Source: Streptomyces lacrimifluminis | GTDB lineage: Bacteria; Actinomycetota; Actinomycetes; Streptomycetales; Streptomycetaceae | NCBI RefSeq assembly: GCF_014646095.1 | Contig: NZ_BMMU01000003.1 | Location: 434,001 to 498,000 of the forward strand | Direction of reading: 5' to 3' | DNA length: 64,000 nucleotides | In this document: positions 1 through 9,855 of the stretch, in pieces | Layout: every line of letters begins with the position of its first letter | Numbering within the stretch: the first letter of the stretch is position 1 | The notes under the pieces: generated by a model | The model's database searches: none | The model's input: only the letters and a program-made list of their open reading frames with translations | What the model was told of the DNA's origin: nothing | Position numbers and translations under genes: made by a program

Positions 1-3000
1 ACGCGGACACCTGCCCGTGGAGCTGCTCGCGGATCTCACCGAACCGGGCGCTGTCCCGCTCCGTGCCGGCCGCCTCGACTGCCAGCTTGCGCAACGGCGA
101 CTGCGACAGCAGCTGCGGAACGTGCGACGCGCCTCCGGTCAGCGCGGTGTCGATCGTCTGCCGCACCAACGGTTCCAGCGCCTTCACGCGCTCGGCGCCG
201 GGCAGCTCGTCGACCCCCGACTCCAGAAGCGAACGGTTCGACTCGTGACTGAGCACGTACAGCGCGCTCAGCTGGACCGGATCCAGTCGGTCCAGCGGTG
301 AGTCCACGCCGCCCCAGCCACGCGCTGCGGCATGCCTCGCCGCCCAGCTGTCCGCGCCGAGCCGGGACTCGCCACCGTTCGGCATCGCCGGAAGGTCCTC
401 GGCCGCGGACAGCGACCGGACGGCTTCCGACAGCGCTTCGGGCACCTGGATACCGCCGGTGGCCTCCGGGGACCACGACATGAGCTTCGCGTACAACTGC
501 CGGTGCGGCGGACGCAGACGGTTCGCGAGATCGCCGGGAGGCAGTCCCTCGCGGGGCGCGAACATGGTGTCGGCCAGGCCGTGCAGATGCACCTGGCCAC
601 CGGCCAGCGCCGCGGTGAGCGCGCCCTGGTTCGCGCTCCTCCCGGACGTCTCCAGATCGCTGAGCAGCACGGCGAGCGTGTAGCCCCGCGACAGCCCCCA
701 GCCGAACACGGCCTTCACGAACGACGGGAAGCGGTCGCTGGGCAGCCCGAGATCCGCGTACATCCAGTACATCGTCCGCGTGCTCGGCGCCGACCCCTTG
801 TTCACCCCGATCCCGCGCCAGGCCAGGAGCAGTCGCACGGAGACGTCGTCGGCGGCCAGCATGACCCTGGCCCCGGGGTATCTGGCGAACGCCGCGTCGG
901 CGACAGCGGTCATCAGCTCGGCGGGGCTCATCGAGCCGACCGCCGGCGCCGGCCGGCCGGCGCCGGCCGGCAGCGCCCGCACGACCTCCCGCAGGATGTC
1001 CTGCGCCGCCGGATCGTCCGACAGACGCTCGCCCAACGCCTTCTCGTAGTCCCCCGCGATCGGACCCCACGGCGCGAAGTTGGTGCCATAGCGCGCCGCC
1101 TGGCCGGCGAAGTACGGATCGGTCGGGCGCGCCGGCGCGCCCGAACCGTTCCCACCTCGCGCCCGGAACTGCACGATCCGGGGTTCGGCGGCCCCCCAGC
1201 CCGGGAACAGGGCGGGATCCCAGACGTCGAACCCCCCGTGCCGCAAGGTGCCGATGGTCGTGTTGCCCGCGTGGGTGACGCGCTGCGCGAGTTGCTGATC
1301 CGCCGACAGCTGCGCGACCGTGACGCCGGCCGGAGAGCCGACACCCGCCGAGCAGATCTGCAGCAGCAGCGGAATGTCGGCGGGCAGCTTCGTCTCCGCC
1401 AGCCACCGGGCGGAAAGGCTGCCGTCCTGCGAACCGCTCACGAACTTCGGGCCGAAACGACCCACCACCTGGACGGAGTGCGCGTTGCCGTGCGAGGACC
1501 TGACGACGAACGCGGGCGGCCACTCGCCCACCGTCTGTGCCATCGGCAGCTGCCATGCCTGCCGCGGGCTGATCGCCTGCGTCCGGGGGTCCCTGACCAC
1601 GTAACCGCGGTAGTCCGGGAATCTGGCCGCCGACGCCCTCTTGCCGGCGACGTCCCGGGAGTTGTAGCTGCTGATGCCGATCAGCACGCCGTGTTCCGAG
1701 CGGATGTCCTTCACCAGGATCTCGTTGTCCCACGAGGTCTCGGACGACTCCCGGGTCACCTCGGTGGTGATCACATGCGCGTACCACAGGCCCGTCTTCG
1801 CGTCCTTCGCCCGACCCGCCCGCACATTCCGCGTCCGGACCGGAGAGGGCGACTGCACCCCGTACGTGCCGGGGGTCCGTGAGAAGACCGGTGTCTTGCG
1901 CAGCGACACCGGGTTCCTGACCTCCACCAGCACCGGGTGCCCGGATCCCGGCGGCGCCTGCGCCACCAGTTCGCGCAGCTTCGCGACAGCGGCGTCGCGG
2001 TCCGACATCCCCATGTCGAACGCCGGGAACTCCGACTCCAGGCCCTCGGCCGCATAGGGTTTCGCCCCTGCGGACAGGGGGCCCTGCATCCACCTCGGGA
2101 ACCACATGGAGCCGCCGTCCGCCGGCTCCGCCTGCAGCAGGTCCAGCGCCTCCTCGGCCATCGCCGCGTGCCCACGCACCTCGGCGAGCAGCCGCTCGTC
2201 GACACCGGCGGCGAAGGCCTCGACCGCCGCCCGCACCTCCGCCGCGGATCCGGGTCCGTCCACCGCGGCGCGGACACGGGGATCACGCAGCATCAGCAGC
2301 GGCCACGACGACCGGTCCCCCGGCTTCGCCTGCCCCCCTGCGGCGAGGGCCAATGCCCGCAGTCGGTCCCGCGTCAGCCCCGGTTCGAAGAACCGCGCGT
2401 CCGGCCCCGTGGCCAGTGTCAGCGCCATCGCATGCCCACGCTTCACAAACCGCAGTGCCTCCGAGGCACCCGGACTGCGCAGCAGATCACGCCATGCCTC
2501 CCTGCGCGCCCGCCACAGGTCCACCCCCGAAGCGGGGTCGGCATGGTGACTCAGCCCCCTGCCCAACACGTCGAGCGGGTTCACCCAGTCGCCCTGTCCG
2601 GTGACCTCCCCGGCGAGCAGCGCCTCCGTCACGCGCGCGTACATCTCCACATGCGGCGGCTGCTCCAGCGCGGCCCGGGCCGCGGAATCGCCGGCCAGGG
2701 ATCCGTGAGCCAGTCGGCCCGGCGGTTCGAGCACGCCGTGGATCCACCCGTGCACCCGGGACAGGTCGGTCAGCCACGGATCGGGCTCCATCTGCTGGTC
2801 CCACGCCCCGGCCTGATGCGAGACGTCCAGGAACCACTCCCACGGCAGCGCGTCCTGACGCGACAGATACCAGCCCGCCAACGCCTCCCGGAACTCCACC
2901 ACCTCACCGTTCGGAACGTTCAGGCGCTGGTAGAGACGGAGCGTCGACTCGATCTGCCGGGCCTGCCCAAGCTGCCCGGCCGTCAGCCGGTGGACATTCT

Positions 3001-6000
3001 GGTAGCCGCGCCGCTCCATCGCCGCGTCCCAGTCGGTCCCCCGCGACCGTGCGCCGGTGGGCGCCGCCAGCCCCAGCTCCCGCGCGTACAGCCCGGCGAC
3101 CCGCTCGAACGCCCCCATCACCTCGTCGAACGGCGCCGGACTGTCCTTGCTGAGCAGGGACCGCATCGCGGCACCGACGTCGAACCCCTGGAGCGTCTGC
3201 CGGTCGAACAACGCCAGCAGGAAAGGTTCCGCACGGTTCTGGTCCTGGCCCAAGCGGTTCTGGGCGTCGCCCACCAGGTGCTCGAGCGCCGTCCGCGCGA
3301 ACTCACGTACCCGCGGATCGGCCGCCAGCGTGCGGGCAGCCGCCCGTCCGTACTCCGCCGACCTCGCCACGTACGCGTCCCGCACCGGAGACTGCCCGGC
3401 GAAGAACGCCGGGAACCTCGGCTCGTGGACGGCCGGGAGCGCCTGCGCGTCGGACGGTTGCCCCTGTTGGTTCCCACCCGGAGGCGCCGCCAGCGCGGTG
3501 CTGCCCGTCCCCGTGTCCGAGGCGTCGGCTGTGGCCGCCGGTACGGGTGCCGGGTCGTGCGGCTTCGCCCGGTAGGTCTCCTCCACCGGGTCCCACAACG
3601 CGCGGAATCCCTCGTAGCGTCTGTTCTCGGCCCGGGTCTGCTCGACCGGGTTCGCGGTGGCGGCCTGCGGGTCGGCGCCGTACAGCCGTTCCAGCAGCGG
3701 CAGCAGCGTCTTCTCCTGCTTCCGCGCCCAGCGAACCCCGTTCTTCCTCCTGCGGCCGGTGTACGGGTCCCGCCCCTTGTTCGTACCGAGGTAGGCGTTG
3801 GTGGCCTGGGCGAAGTACTCGTACTCGTTGCGGGACGAGTAGTTGCGGCTGTCCGCGTCCTGGCGGTCCGGGCCGTACAGCGCGCCGTCCGGCCACTGCA
3901 CCCTGGTACCCCGGGCCACCTTCTCGTCGTACGCACGCTTGATCAGCTGCCGGTCGGCGTCGCTCAGTCCCTGCGTGTGGATCATGTGCGCGAACTCGTG
4001 AACCGTGGAGGAATACCCCTGCGCGAACCTGTCCGCCTTCGGCACGCTCGTGGTCTCACCGAGGAGGTTCTCCTCCGTGACCGCCACCACGTTGCCCTTG
4101 CCGGTCAGCGTGCCGCCCCGGACACTGTCCCACTTCCGGCCGTTCGACCCGGTGACCTGTCGCCCCTCCAGGTGCCGGAACGGCGACAGGGAGGTCATCG
4201 CCTCGCTCCTGGGCACCACGACCGCCCGCGAGCCCGCCTTGAGCAGCCGCGCCGCCACGGCCGGATCACCCAGCATCCGTTCGATCCTCGACCGGGCCTC
4301 GTGCCGCGCCGACACCGGCTGGTCCACCCCGCTCGGCACCAGCACCAGCAACTCCGCAGCCACCGAGGCGAACTCCGAAGCCGGCAGGCTGGTGCGCAAC
4401 GCGTCCATCAGCGCCTCGTCCGACGACAGACGATCACGGTCTTCGTTGTTCAGGAACTCCGCGCCCGCCGACCGCCAGATCCGCCGCGCCGCGTCGGCCG
4501 CGACGGTGTCGAGGGCGGCGGGCCAGGACTCGGTCCGCATCATCAGCAGCCGCACCCGGTCGAGCGGTCCGAGCCCCGCCGCGCTCGCCGTGGCGGACGG
4601 CGTGATACCCGCGGCCTCCAGTTCGGCCGCACCGGCGGTGTCGGTGTCGAGGGCGGGCAGGTCGGCGGGCAGGTCCTCCTCGGTGATGTGCTCTGCGATC
4701 CACCGGCGTACGGCGTCGTCGCGGCCGGCGACAGGCGCCCGCTCGGCACGCGTCGGCGGGACGGCGGTGGAGTGAGCGACGGCGACCCGTGGCCGGTCCA
4801 CGGACGCGGGATCGCCCGGGCCGACGGCCGGTACGCCCGGCTGGGCGGCGGACTCGGTCCGGACGCGCCGGCGAGGTGGCAGGACGTCGGAAGCGGTTCC
4901 GGACGCGAAGGTGACCTTGTCGATCCGGGTGCCGCCGTCCGAGGTCCCGCCGCGACCCGGTGGGAGCACGTCCTCGGGCGAGGCGGACCGCCAGGCGGGC
5001 TCCACCTGCTGACCAGCGCTGACGACGGGCCGCACCAACAGCAGGGACGTCCTTCCGACCTCGGCCGACTCCACACTGGAGCCCTGGATGATCCAGTTGG
5101 TCCGGCCGGTCGCTTCGGCGACGAGATCCTCCAGACAGGGCCCGCTGTCGGCCTCCGTCTTCGGCGGCGTCGGGACGGCCAGCGCGACGCCGACACCCAG
5201 GTCCTGGGTGCGGACGAGCACCGGGGCGTGCGAGAGCAGTTCCGCGATCTCCTCGTACGGCGCCCGGACGGTGATCTCCTCGCCGCCCACGGTGTGGAAG
5301 GTGAGGGCGGCATGGCCCCGGTGGCCCTCCGCCTCGTCCATCCGCACGACATACGGCGCGGGGTGGCCGGCCCGTTCCCACGGCGCGTTTTCCGTGAGCG
5401 TGAGTTCGTGGCCGTCGCCCTCGTCGTCAGTGTCACTGTCGGAGCCGGAGCCGGAGCCGGGCAGGGGGACGCGAATCTTGTAGCGCTTCCTGTCCAGGGG
5501 CTGGGTCGCCGGGTGACTGCTCCAGTCAAGGCCCCCTTCCCGGTTGCCGTCGGCATCGGTGATGGCGTTCTCCGGCTCGAAGACTCCCAGCAGTTCCAGA
5601 TGGAAGGCACCGAGCTGGGTCTCGCCCAGGTCACGTCCGGCCGCCACCGCCTGGATCGCCGTCTCGAGCAGTTCCTCCCTCTGGTCCGGGTCCGGCCCGT
5701 CCAGATGCAGGACCCGCTCCGCCACGCCGTCGGGATCCGGAAGCCCCTCGTACCACTCAGTGGCCCGAACCGCCGCCCACAGCGCGCGGGACCGCTCGGC
5801 GTCGTTCAGTCGCTGCGAGTCGTCCCGGCCCAGGATTTCCTGGACTCTGGCGCTGCGCTCCGACGCCCGCATGGAGGCCAGGTCGCCTACCACCCCGTCG
5901 GCTTGCGGGCCGAGCGGGAACACGTCGGTCAGCCCGGCGCCGGGCGCGATCCCGGCCGCCTTGTCCAGCAGGCCTTGGTAAGCGGCCTTCAGCTCGTCGG

Positions 6001-9000
6001 GATCATGGGGCAACTGCCCGGTGTGCGCACGGGCGGCCCGCTCCAGGAGATCCATGGTGAACGCCGGTGCGACGAACGCGAGAGCGGGGTCGTCCCGCCG
6101 CATCCGCTCCAACGCGCCCATGCCCGCCAGCCGCTTCCGGTACCCCGGAGACGACAGGTCCCGGTCGACGTTCTGGCCGAACACCAGCCGCAGCGCCCGC
6201 ACCAGCCGCAGCGTCCGTTCCAGGTCCCGCTCCGACACCTGCCCGTCGTCGGCCAGCCCTGCCGCGACAGCCAGCCCCGCCAGTTCCTCGGCGGTCGGCT
6301 CCGGCCGGTGGATCGTCCATTCGCCGAGGACCAGACCCCGGACGTCGGTGGAGTGGAAGTACCGCACCGGCCTGCCACCCCTCGGGCGGTCGACTCCCAT
6401 GACCCGGTTGCTGACGCGGACGTTCACCCGTGTCTCGTTGGCCACGTGCTGGCCGAACGACACGAAGGACAACAGATCCACGGGCGCAACCCGCACGCCC
6501 GGATTGCGGCGAACGGCGCTACCGCCAGGCCCGGCCGTACCGACCCAGCAGGCAGCCAGGTTGACCCAGACCTCGTCGGCACGCCCGGCATCGGCGGCCA
6601 TGGCCTTGAGATCCTCGAAGCTCGGTCGTTTGTTGAGTACGCCTCCGAACTCCTGACCGTCCGCCAGGTGTTCCTCGCCGTCCTGCAACGGCACCGCGAA
6701 GTAGCTGACGAAGCCGTGCCCGACGGCGTCGTACACGAGGTCGTCCGCCCCGCCGGCCGGCATCGGCTGCGCGCTGCGGACGATCCGGTTCGTGGCGGGG
6801 TTCACCTGCCAGAACTCCGTGATCTCCCGCAGCCGGGAGAAGGATTCTCCCGTCTCGGCCCACTCGCCGTCGCTGAAGAAGGCCCGGCCCGGGCCGTCGG
6901 CAAGAGCGTGGCTGACGATCCTGCCCTCCCACTCCGGAGCGTCGACACCGGGCGGGGCGGGCAGCGCCATCGGAGCGTCGGCCAGGTCCGGGGCGAGGGT
7001 ACGAGCGAACGCGGGGCCGGTGACGGCCGGCGCGTTCTCGGGCTCGGGAGTCCGTGCGTCGCCGGTCCGGGCAGCCGACGGCACCTCGGACCCGGTCGCG
7101 ACGGTCGGCGCGGCTTCGGACTCGGTCGACACGGGCCGGTACGGCGGCGGAGCCTCCGCCGGGGACAACGGCGGGACGTCGGACACGGCACGCGGTCCTG
7201 TCGCGGGCGGTCCGGGTGTGGTGGCGTCGCGGGACGGCACTCCGGAGTCGGCGGGGCCGCCGACCGCGCCGACGTTGACCGGCGGCCGTTGCTGCGACGC
7301 GCCGGCCTGCGGATCACCGGGGCGGGGAGCGGCGGCGGACGTACCGGCGGGGTTGCCGACGGCGGACGTACCGGCTGGGTTGCCGACGGCGGCCGGGAGC
7401 GGGGTCGGCAAGGCCGACCGGTCCGACTGGTCGGTGGCGTACGGGCTCCCCTCCAGGGCCGCCGTATCGCCCTCGGGCGTGGTGGCCGCGGCGGCGCGGG
7501 GAGAGGTGGAGCCGGGCGGGAGGTCCGCCGCCACGGGGTCCGGCGGGGTCGCGGCGCTGTCGGCCTCTTCCGGTGACTGGTGGGCCGCCGGGGCCTGGAC
7601 GGCGTTTCCGGAACCGGCGAGGCGCGCGGGAAGGCCGTCCGGCTCCACCGTCGTCCGCAGACCGGAGTCCACGTCCGCGTCCACGCTCTCGCCCGTGTCT
7701 CCGCCGAGCTGAGCGGAGGCGTCGAAGTCGGGCGTTCGTTCCCGTACGGACTCGCCCGCGCCGGAGCCGGTGCCTGTGCTGCCCGCACCCGGTCGGCCCA
7801 CGGGCGCCTCTGCGGCGTCCACCCGCGGGTCCGGCAGTTCCTCCTCCGGAAGGACGAGGTCCTCGTCACCGGTGGGGAGGCTGTCGGGTTCCTGGTAGCC
7901 GGAGCCGGCCGCCGGGGTGTACGCAGGCAGGGGGGCGTTGGAGCCCGCGGTGGCGGGCAGGTGCGGCAGCGACCCGGCCGTCGGGTCGTACCCGGGGAGC
8001 GTGGTCCGCGACGGGTTGAGCGTGGAGAAGACGGCCTCGCCGCTCGGCGTCTCCGCCACGGGCAGAGTGCTCTCGTCGACGGTGGGCAGCGGGGCGGTGT
8101 TCTCCCCCTCGGCATGCGAGGAGCCGTAGGAGTACGCCGGCTTGCCCCCGGCGCTCACCCCCGGTCCGGTCGCCCCGCCGGGGTACACGCCGGTGCCCCC
8201 GTTGGCCAACGCGCCCTGCGGACCGTACTCGTCGATGTCGTAGTCCGAGACGGACGAGACATCGCTGACGTCGCTGAAGTCACGGGTGTCTCTGAATTCG
8301 CTGATGACCGACGCCGTGTCCGGGGTGTCGGCCGCGCCGTCGAAGTCCGTCTGGTCCGGCCGGTGCGGCGGGTCATACGGGGTGGGGACATACGTGCTTG
8401 CCCCGTTTCCGCTCGCCGTACCGATGACGGGAACGGTCGGACCGGGGTCGTTCCAGGCCTTGAAGCTGGAGACCGTGTCGGGGCGGGGCGAAGAGCTCCC
8501 GCTGCCACTGCCACCGCCGACATCACTACTGCCGCTGCCCGTGACATTGAGGTGGCTCTTGAAGAAGTCGAGGTCCGCGAGGAACTTGTCGTGGAACCAC
8601 TTCCCGCTCCCCCCGGCGACGTCGGAGGCGGCCTCGAACAGAACCCCGCTGACTCCCGCACTCACGAACGTGCCGGGGTTGATGGAGAACGAGCCCGTGA
8701 AGAAGAGCTTCGTGAACGCTTCCGCGAACATCTCGGCCTGGCCCTCGTTGACGAAGGCGTGGGGAAGTTCGAAGATCTCCTTCCACACCGGGCTGTCCTT
8801 GAAGAAGTCCTTCATCAACGGCCGGGTCACATGGGAGAAGACCTCGCTGAAGGCCCCCGCCAGCGCACCCGCGACCGCCGACTGCCCGATCTCGTTCCAG
8901 TCGAAGCTGGTACGCCGCCGGTCCTCGTCCGGCAGGGTCATCGAGATGACCTGCGCGGAGAACGTGATGAACGCCTCCTGGACCGCTTCGAGCAGCGCCG

Positions 9001-9505
9001 AGAGCGGAGTGGGTACGGCGTGTCCCATCCTCTGCACGATCAGCAGCATGGACAGCGCGGTTCGCGACCGCACCAGGGCTATCTCGGCCAGCGACGTACC
9101 GCCGGTGAACACCGCCAACGCGGCGATCAGAGCCAGTTCGAGGTTCATGAAGATGAACTCGAGGAGGATCTGGTACTTGCCCTCCGCGAGCTGGATCGAG
9201 CGGTCCACCTGCCGGCGGCCGATGTCCCGCAGCTCCCTGGAGAAATTGGCAAGGTGGTTCTGACCGCCGTCGTCGACGAAGGTCTTCAACGCGGCGACGA
9301 ATTCCCTGGCGATCGCCGGTGGAAGGGAGTTCCCGGCTGTGGAGATCGCAGCCGTCATCGCGTCGGAGAAGGCGTCGATGTCGTCCGCCAGCCGGGTATA
9401 AGGATTGCGGCTGTCATAGCCCCTGTCCTCATTGCCGGTGGCGACGTTGGCGCCCACCCAGACCTCGATGAACTCCCGCAGAGCGGGAGAGAACATGATC
9501 GCCAT
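1..9505 (-). CDS. Giant T7SS-associated multi-protease protein ('lonely Cys'-type), partial at its C-terminus
   Basis: The frame is open from the ATG at 9505 to the left edge, giving over 3160 codons with the end missing. Residues 1-330 are helical with hydrophobic segments and resemble the WXG100-like N-terminus of CpnT-type effectors. Residues about 330-870 are a Pro/Ser/Thr/Asp-rich linker. Three candidate catalytic sites follow: His930 (GHGF) with Cys986 (NLAACWVG), a zinc-protease motif H1836-E-F-A-H1840 followed by NEYEYFAQ, and His2672 (RSSHGN) with Cys2718 (LLLQICSAG). HG and C after hydrophobic strands is the clan CD (caspase/gingipain-like) signature. Streptomycetes carry giant proteins named for a 'lonely Cys' domain, and this one fits that description. 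The start follows the upstream stop with no gap (TAG then ATG), so translation is probably coupled. It is inferred to be a polymorphic-toxin-like substrate of the adjacent ESX system. Domain names rest on motif reading, not a search. Confidence 0.8.
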   Translation of the reverse strand, partial: MAIMFSPALREFIEVWVGANVATGNEDRGYDSRNPYTRLADDIDAFSDAMTAAISTAGNSLPPAIAREFVAALKTFVDDGGQNHLANFSRELRDIGRRQVDRSIQLAEGKYQILLEFIFMNLELALIAALAVFTGGTSLAEIALVRSRTALSMLLIVQRMGHAVPTPLSALLEAVQEAFITFSAQVISMTLPDEDRRRTSFDWNEIGQSAVAGALAGAFSEVFSHVTRPLMKDFFKDSPVWKEIFELPHAFVNEGQAEMFAEAFTKLFFTGSFSINPGTFVSAGVSGVLFEAASDVAGGSGKWFHDKFLADLDFFKSHLNVTGSGSSDVGGGSGSGSSSPRPDTVSSFKAWNDPGPTVPVIGTASGNGASTYVPTPYDPPHRPDQTDFDGAADTPDTASVISEFRDTRDFSDVSDVSSVSDYDIDEYGPQGALANGGTGVYPGGATGPGVSAGGKPAYSYGSSHAEGENTAPLPTVDESTLPVAETPSGEAVFSTLNPSRTTLPGYDPTAGSLPHLPATAGSNAPLPAYTPAAGSGYQEPDSLPTGDEDLVLPEEELPDPRVDAAEAPVGRPGAGSTGTGSGAGESVRERTPDFDASAQLGGDTGESVDADVDSGLRTTVEPDGLPARLAGSGNAVQAPAAHQSPEEADSAATPPDPVAADLPPGSTSPRAAAATTPEGDTAALEGSPYATDQSDRSALPTPLPAAVGNPAGTSAVGNPAGTSAAAPRPGDPQAGASQQRPPVNVGAVGGPADSGVPSRDATTPGPPATGPRAVSDVPPLSPAEAPPPYRPVSTESEAAPTVATGSEVPSAARTGDARTPEPENAPAVTGPAFARTLAPDLADAPMALPAPPGVDAPEWEGRIVSHALADGPGRAFFSDGEWAETGESFSRLREITEFWQVNPATNRIVRSAQPMPAGGADDLVYDAVGHGFVSYFAVPLQDGEEHLADGQEFGGVLNKRPSFEDLKAMAADAGRADEVWVNLAACWVGTAGPGGSAVRRNPGVRVAPVDLLSFVSFGQHVANETRVNVRVSNRVMGVDRPRGGRPVRYFHSTDVRGLVLGEWTIHRPEPTAEELAGLAVAAGLADDGQVSERDLERTLRLVRALRLVFGQNVDRDLSSPGYRKRLAGMGALERMRRDDPALAFVAPAFTMDLLERAARAHTGQLPHDPDELKAAYQGLLDKAAGIAPGAGLTDVFPLGPQADGVVGDLASMRASERSARVQEILGRDDSQRLNDAERSRALWAAVRATEWYEGLPDPDGVAERVLHLDGPDPDQREELLETAIQAVAAGRDLGETQLGAFHLELLGVFEPENAITDADGNREGGLDWSSHPATQPLDRKRYKIRVPLPGSGSGSDSDTDDEGDGHELTLTENAPWERAGHPAPYVVRMDEAEGHRGHAALTFHTVGGEEITVRAPYEEIAELLSHAPVLVRTQDLGVGVALAVPTPPKTEADSGPCLEDLVAEATGRTNWIIQGSSVESAEVGRTSLLLVRPVVSAGQQVEPAWRSASPEDVLPPGRGGTSDGGTRIDKVTFASGTASDVLPPRRRVRTESAAQPGVPAVGPGDPASVDRPRVAVAHSTAVPPTRAERAPVAGRDDAVRRWIAEHITEEDLPADLPALDTDTAGAAELEAAGITPSATASAAGLGPLDRVRLLMMRTESWPAALDTVAADAARRIWRSAGAEFLNNEDRDRLSSDEALMDALRTSLPASEFASVAAELLVLVPSGVDQPVSARHEARSRIERMLGDPAVAARLLKAGSRAVVVPRSEAMTSLSPFRHLEGRQVTGSNGRKWDSVRGGTLTGKGNVVAVTEENLLGETTSVPKADRFAQGYSSTVHEFAHMIHTQGLSDADRQLIKRAYDEKVARGTRVQWPDGALYGPDRQDADSRNYSSRNEYEYFAQATNAYLGTNKGRDPYTGRRRKNGVRWARKQEKTLLPLLERLYGADPQAATANPVEQTRAENRRYEGFRALWDPVEETYRAKPHDPAPVPAATADASDTGTGSTALAAPPGGNQQGQPSDAQALPAVHEPRFPAFFAGQSPVRDAYVARSAEYGRAAARTLAADPRVREFARTALEHLVGDAQNRLGQDQNRAEPFLLALFDRQTLQGFDVGAAMRSLLSKDSPAPFDEVMGAFERVAGLYARELGLAAPTGARSRGTDWDAAMERRGYQNVHRLTAGQLGQARQIESTLRLYQRLNVPNGEVVEFREALAGWYLSRQDALPWEWFLDVSHQAGAWDQQMEPDPWLTDLSRVHGWIHGVLEPPGRLAHGSLAGDSAARAALEQPPHVEMYARVTEALLAGEVTGQGDWVNPLDVLGRGLSHHADPASGVDLWRARREAWRDLLRSPGASEALRFVKRGHAMALTLATGPDARFFEPGLTRDRLRALALAAGGQAKPGDRSSWPLLMLRDPRVRAAVDGPGSAAEVRAAVEAFAAGVDERLLAEVRGHAAMAEEALDLLQAEPADGGSMWFPRWMQGPLSAGAKPYAAEGLESEFPAFDMGMSDRDAAVAKLRELVAQAPPGSGHPVLVEVRNPVSLRKTPVFSRTPGTYGVQSPSPVRTRNVRAGRAKDAKTGLWYAHVITTEVTRESSETSWDNEILVKDIRSEHGVLIGISSYNSRDVAGKRASAARFPDYRGYVVRDPRTQAISPRQAWQLPMAQTVGEWPPAFVVRSSHGNAHSVQVVGRFGPKFVSGSQDGSLSARWLAETKLPADIPLLLQICSAGVGSPAGVTVAQLSADQQLAQRVTHAGNTTIGTLRHGGFDVWDPALFPGWGAAEPRIVQFRARGGNGSGAPARPTDPYFAGQAARYGTNFAPWGPIAGDYEKALGERLSDDPAAQDILREVVRALPAGAGRPAPAVGSMSPAELMTAVADAAFARYPGARVMLAADDVSVRLLLAWRGIGVNKGSAPSTRTMYWMYADLGLPSDRFPSFVKAVFGWGLSRGYTLAVLLSDLETSGRSANQGALTAALAGGQVHLHGLADTMFAPREGLPPGDLANRLRPPHRQLYAKLMSWSPEATGGIQVPEALSEAVRSLSAAEDLPAMPNGGESRLGADSWAARHAAARGWGGVDSPLDRLDPVQLSALYVLSHESNRSLLESGVDELPGAERVKALEPLVRQTIDTALTGGASHVPQLLSQSPLRKLAVEAAGTERDSARFGEIREQLHGQVSA

Positions 9506-9853
9506 CTAGCGACGTTCTTCGCTCTCCGCGCTCTGCGCCTCGATGTCGTCCAGCGCGAGAGTCTGCGGCCGCTGCACGTGCTCGGCCTCCTGGCTGACCG
9601 CGTAGCCCAGGGCCATGACGAAGCCGTAGATGGAGTTCCCCGTCTCGATCACCTGCGCCTGTTCCCGCTGGCACTGGTCGCTGACCTGGTCGGCGAAGAG
9701 GTCGCCGCTGCCTACCTCTCCCCACCAGCCGTTGGTGAGGGCGATCCCGGTCTCGAAGTCGGACACCATGCTCTGGCCGCTCCCGACCAAGCCTTCGATA
9801 CCTCCAGAACTGGAACGGATCACCGGAATGTCGGCCGAGTACTCACCATCCAT
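9506..9853 (-). CDS. Small WXG100-like protein, probable effector partner
   Basis: A 115-residue acidic protein with a GWWGEVGSG turn near residues 42-50, flanked by helical stretches. This is the size and layout of an ESAT-6/EspC-like helical hairpin, although the family match is inferred. It begins 2 nt after the stop of the YbaB-like gene and its TAG directly abuts the ATG of the giant protein gene. It is therefore co-translated with the effector, as expected for a dedicated partner or targeting factor. The C-terminus is rich in Glu, Ser and Arg and has no obvious YxxxD/E secretion tail. Confidence 0.7.
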   Translation of the reverse strand: MDGEYSADIPVIRSSSGGIEGLVGSGQSMVSDFETGIALTNGWWGEVGSGDLFADQVSDQCQREQAQVIETGNSIYGFVMALGYAVSQEAEHVQRPQTLALDDIEAQSAESEERR

Positions 9854-9855
9854 GG

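Noticed and set aside
1937..7576. Very long plus-strand open frame antisense to the giant protein gene
   Set aside because: Arg/Pro/Gly/His-rich composition and no domain pattern; it is a by-product of high GC in the minus-strand coding frame.
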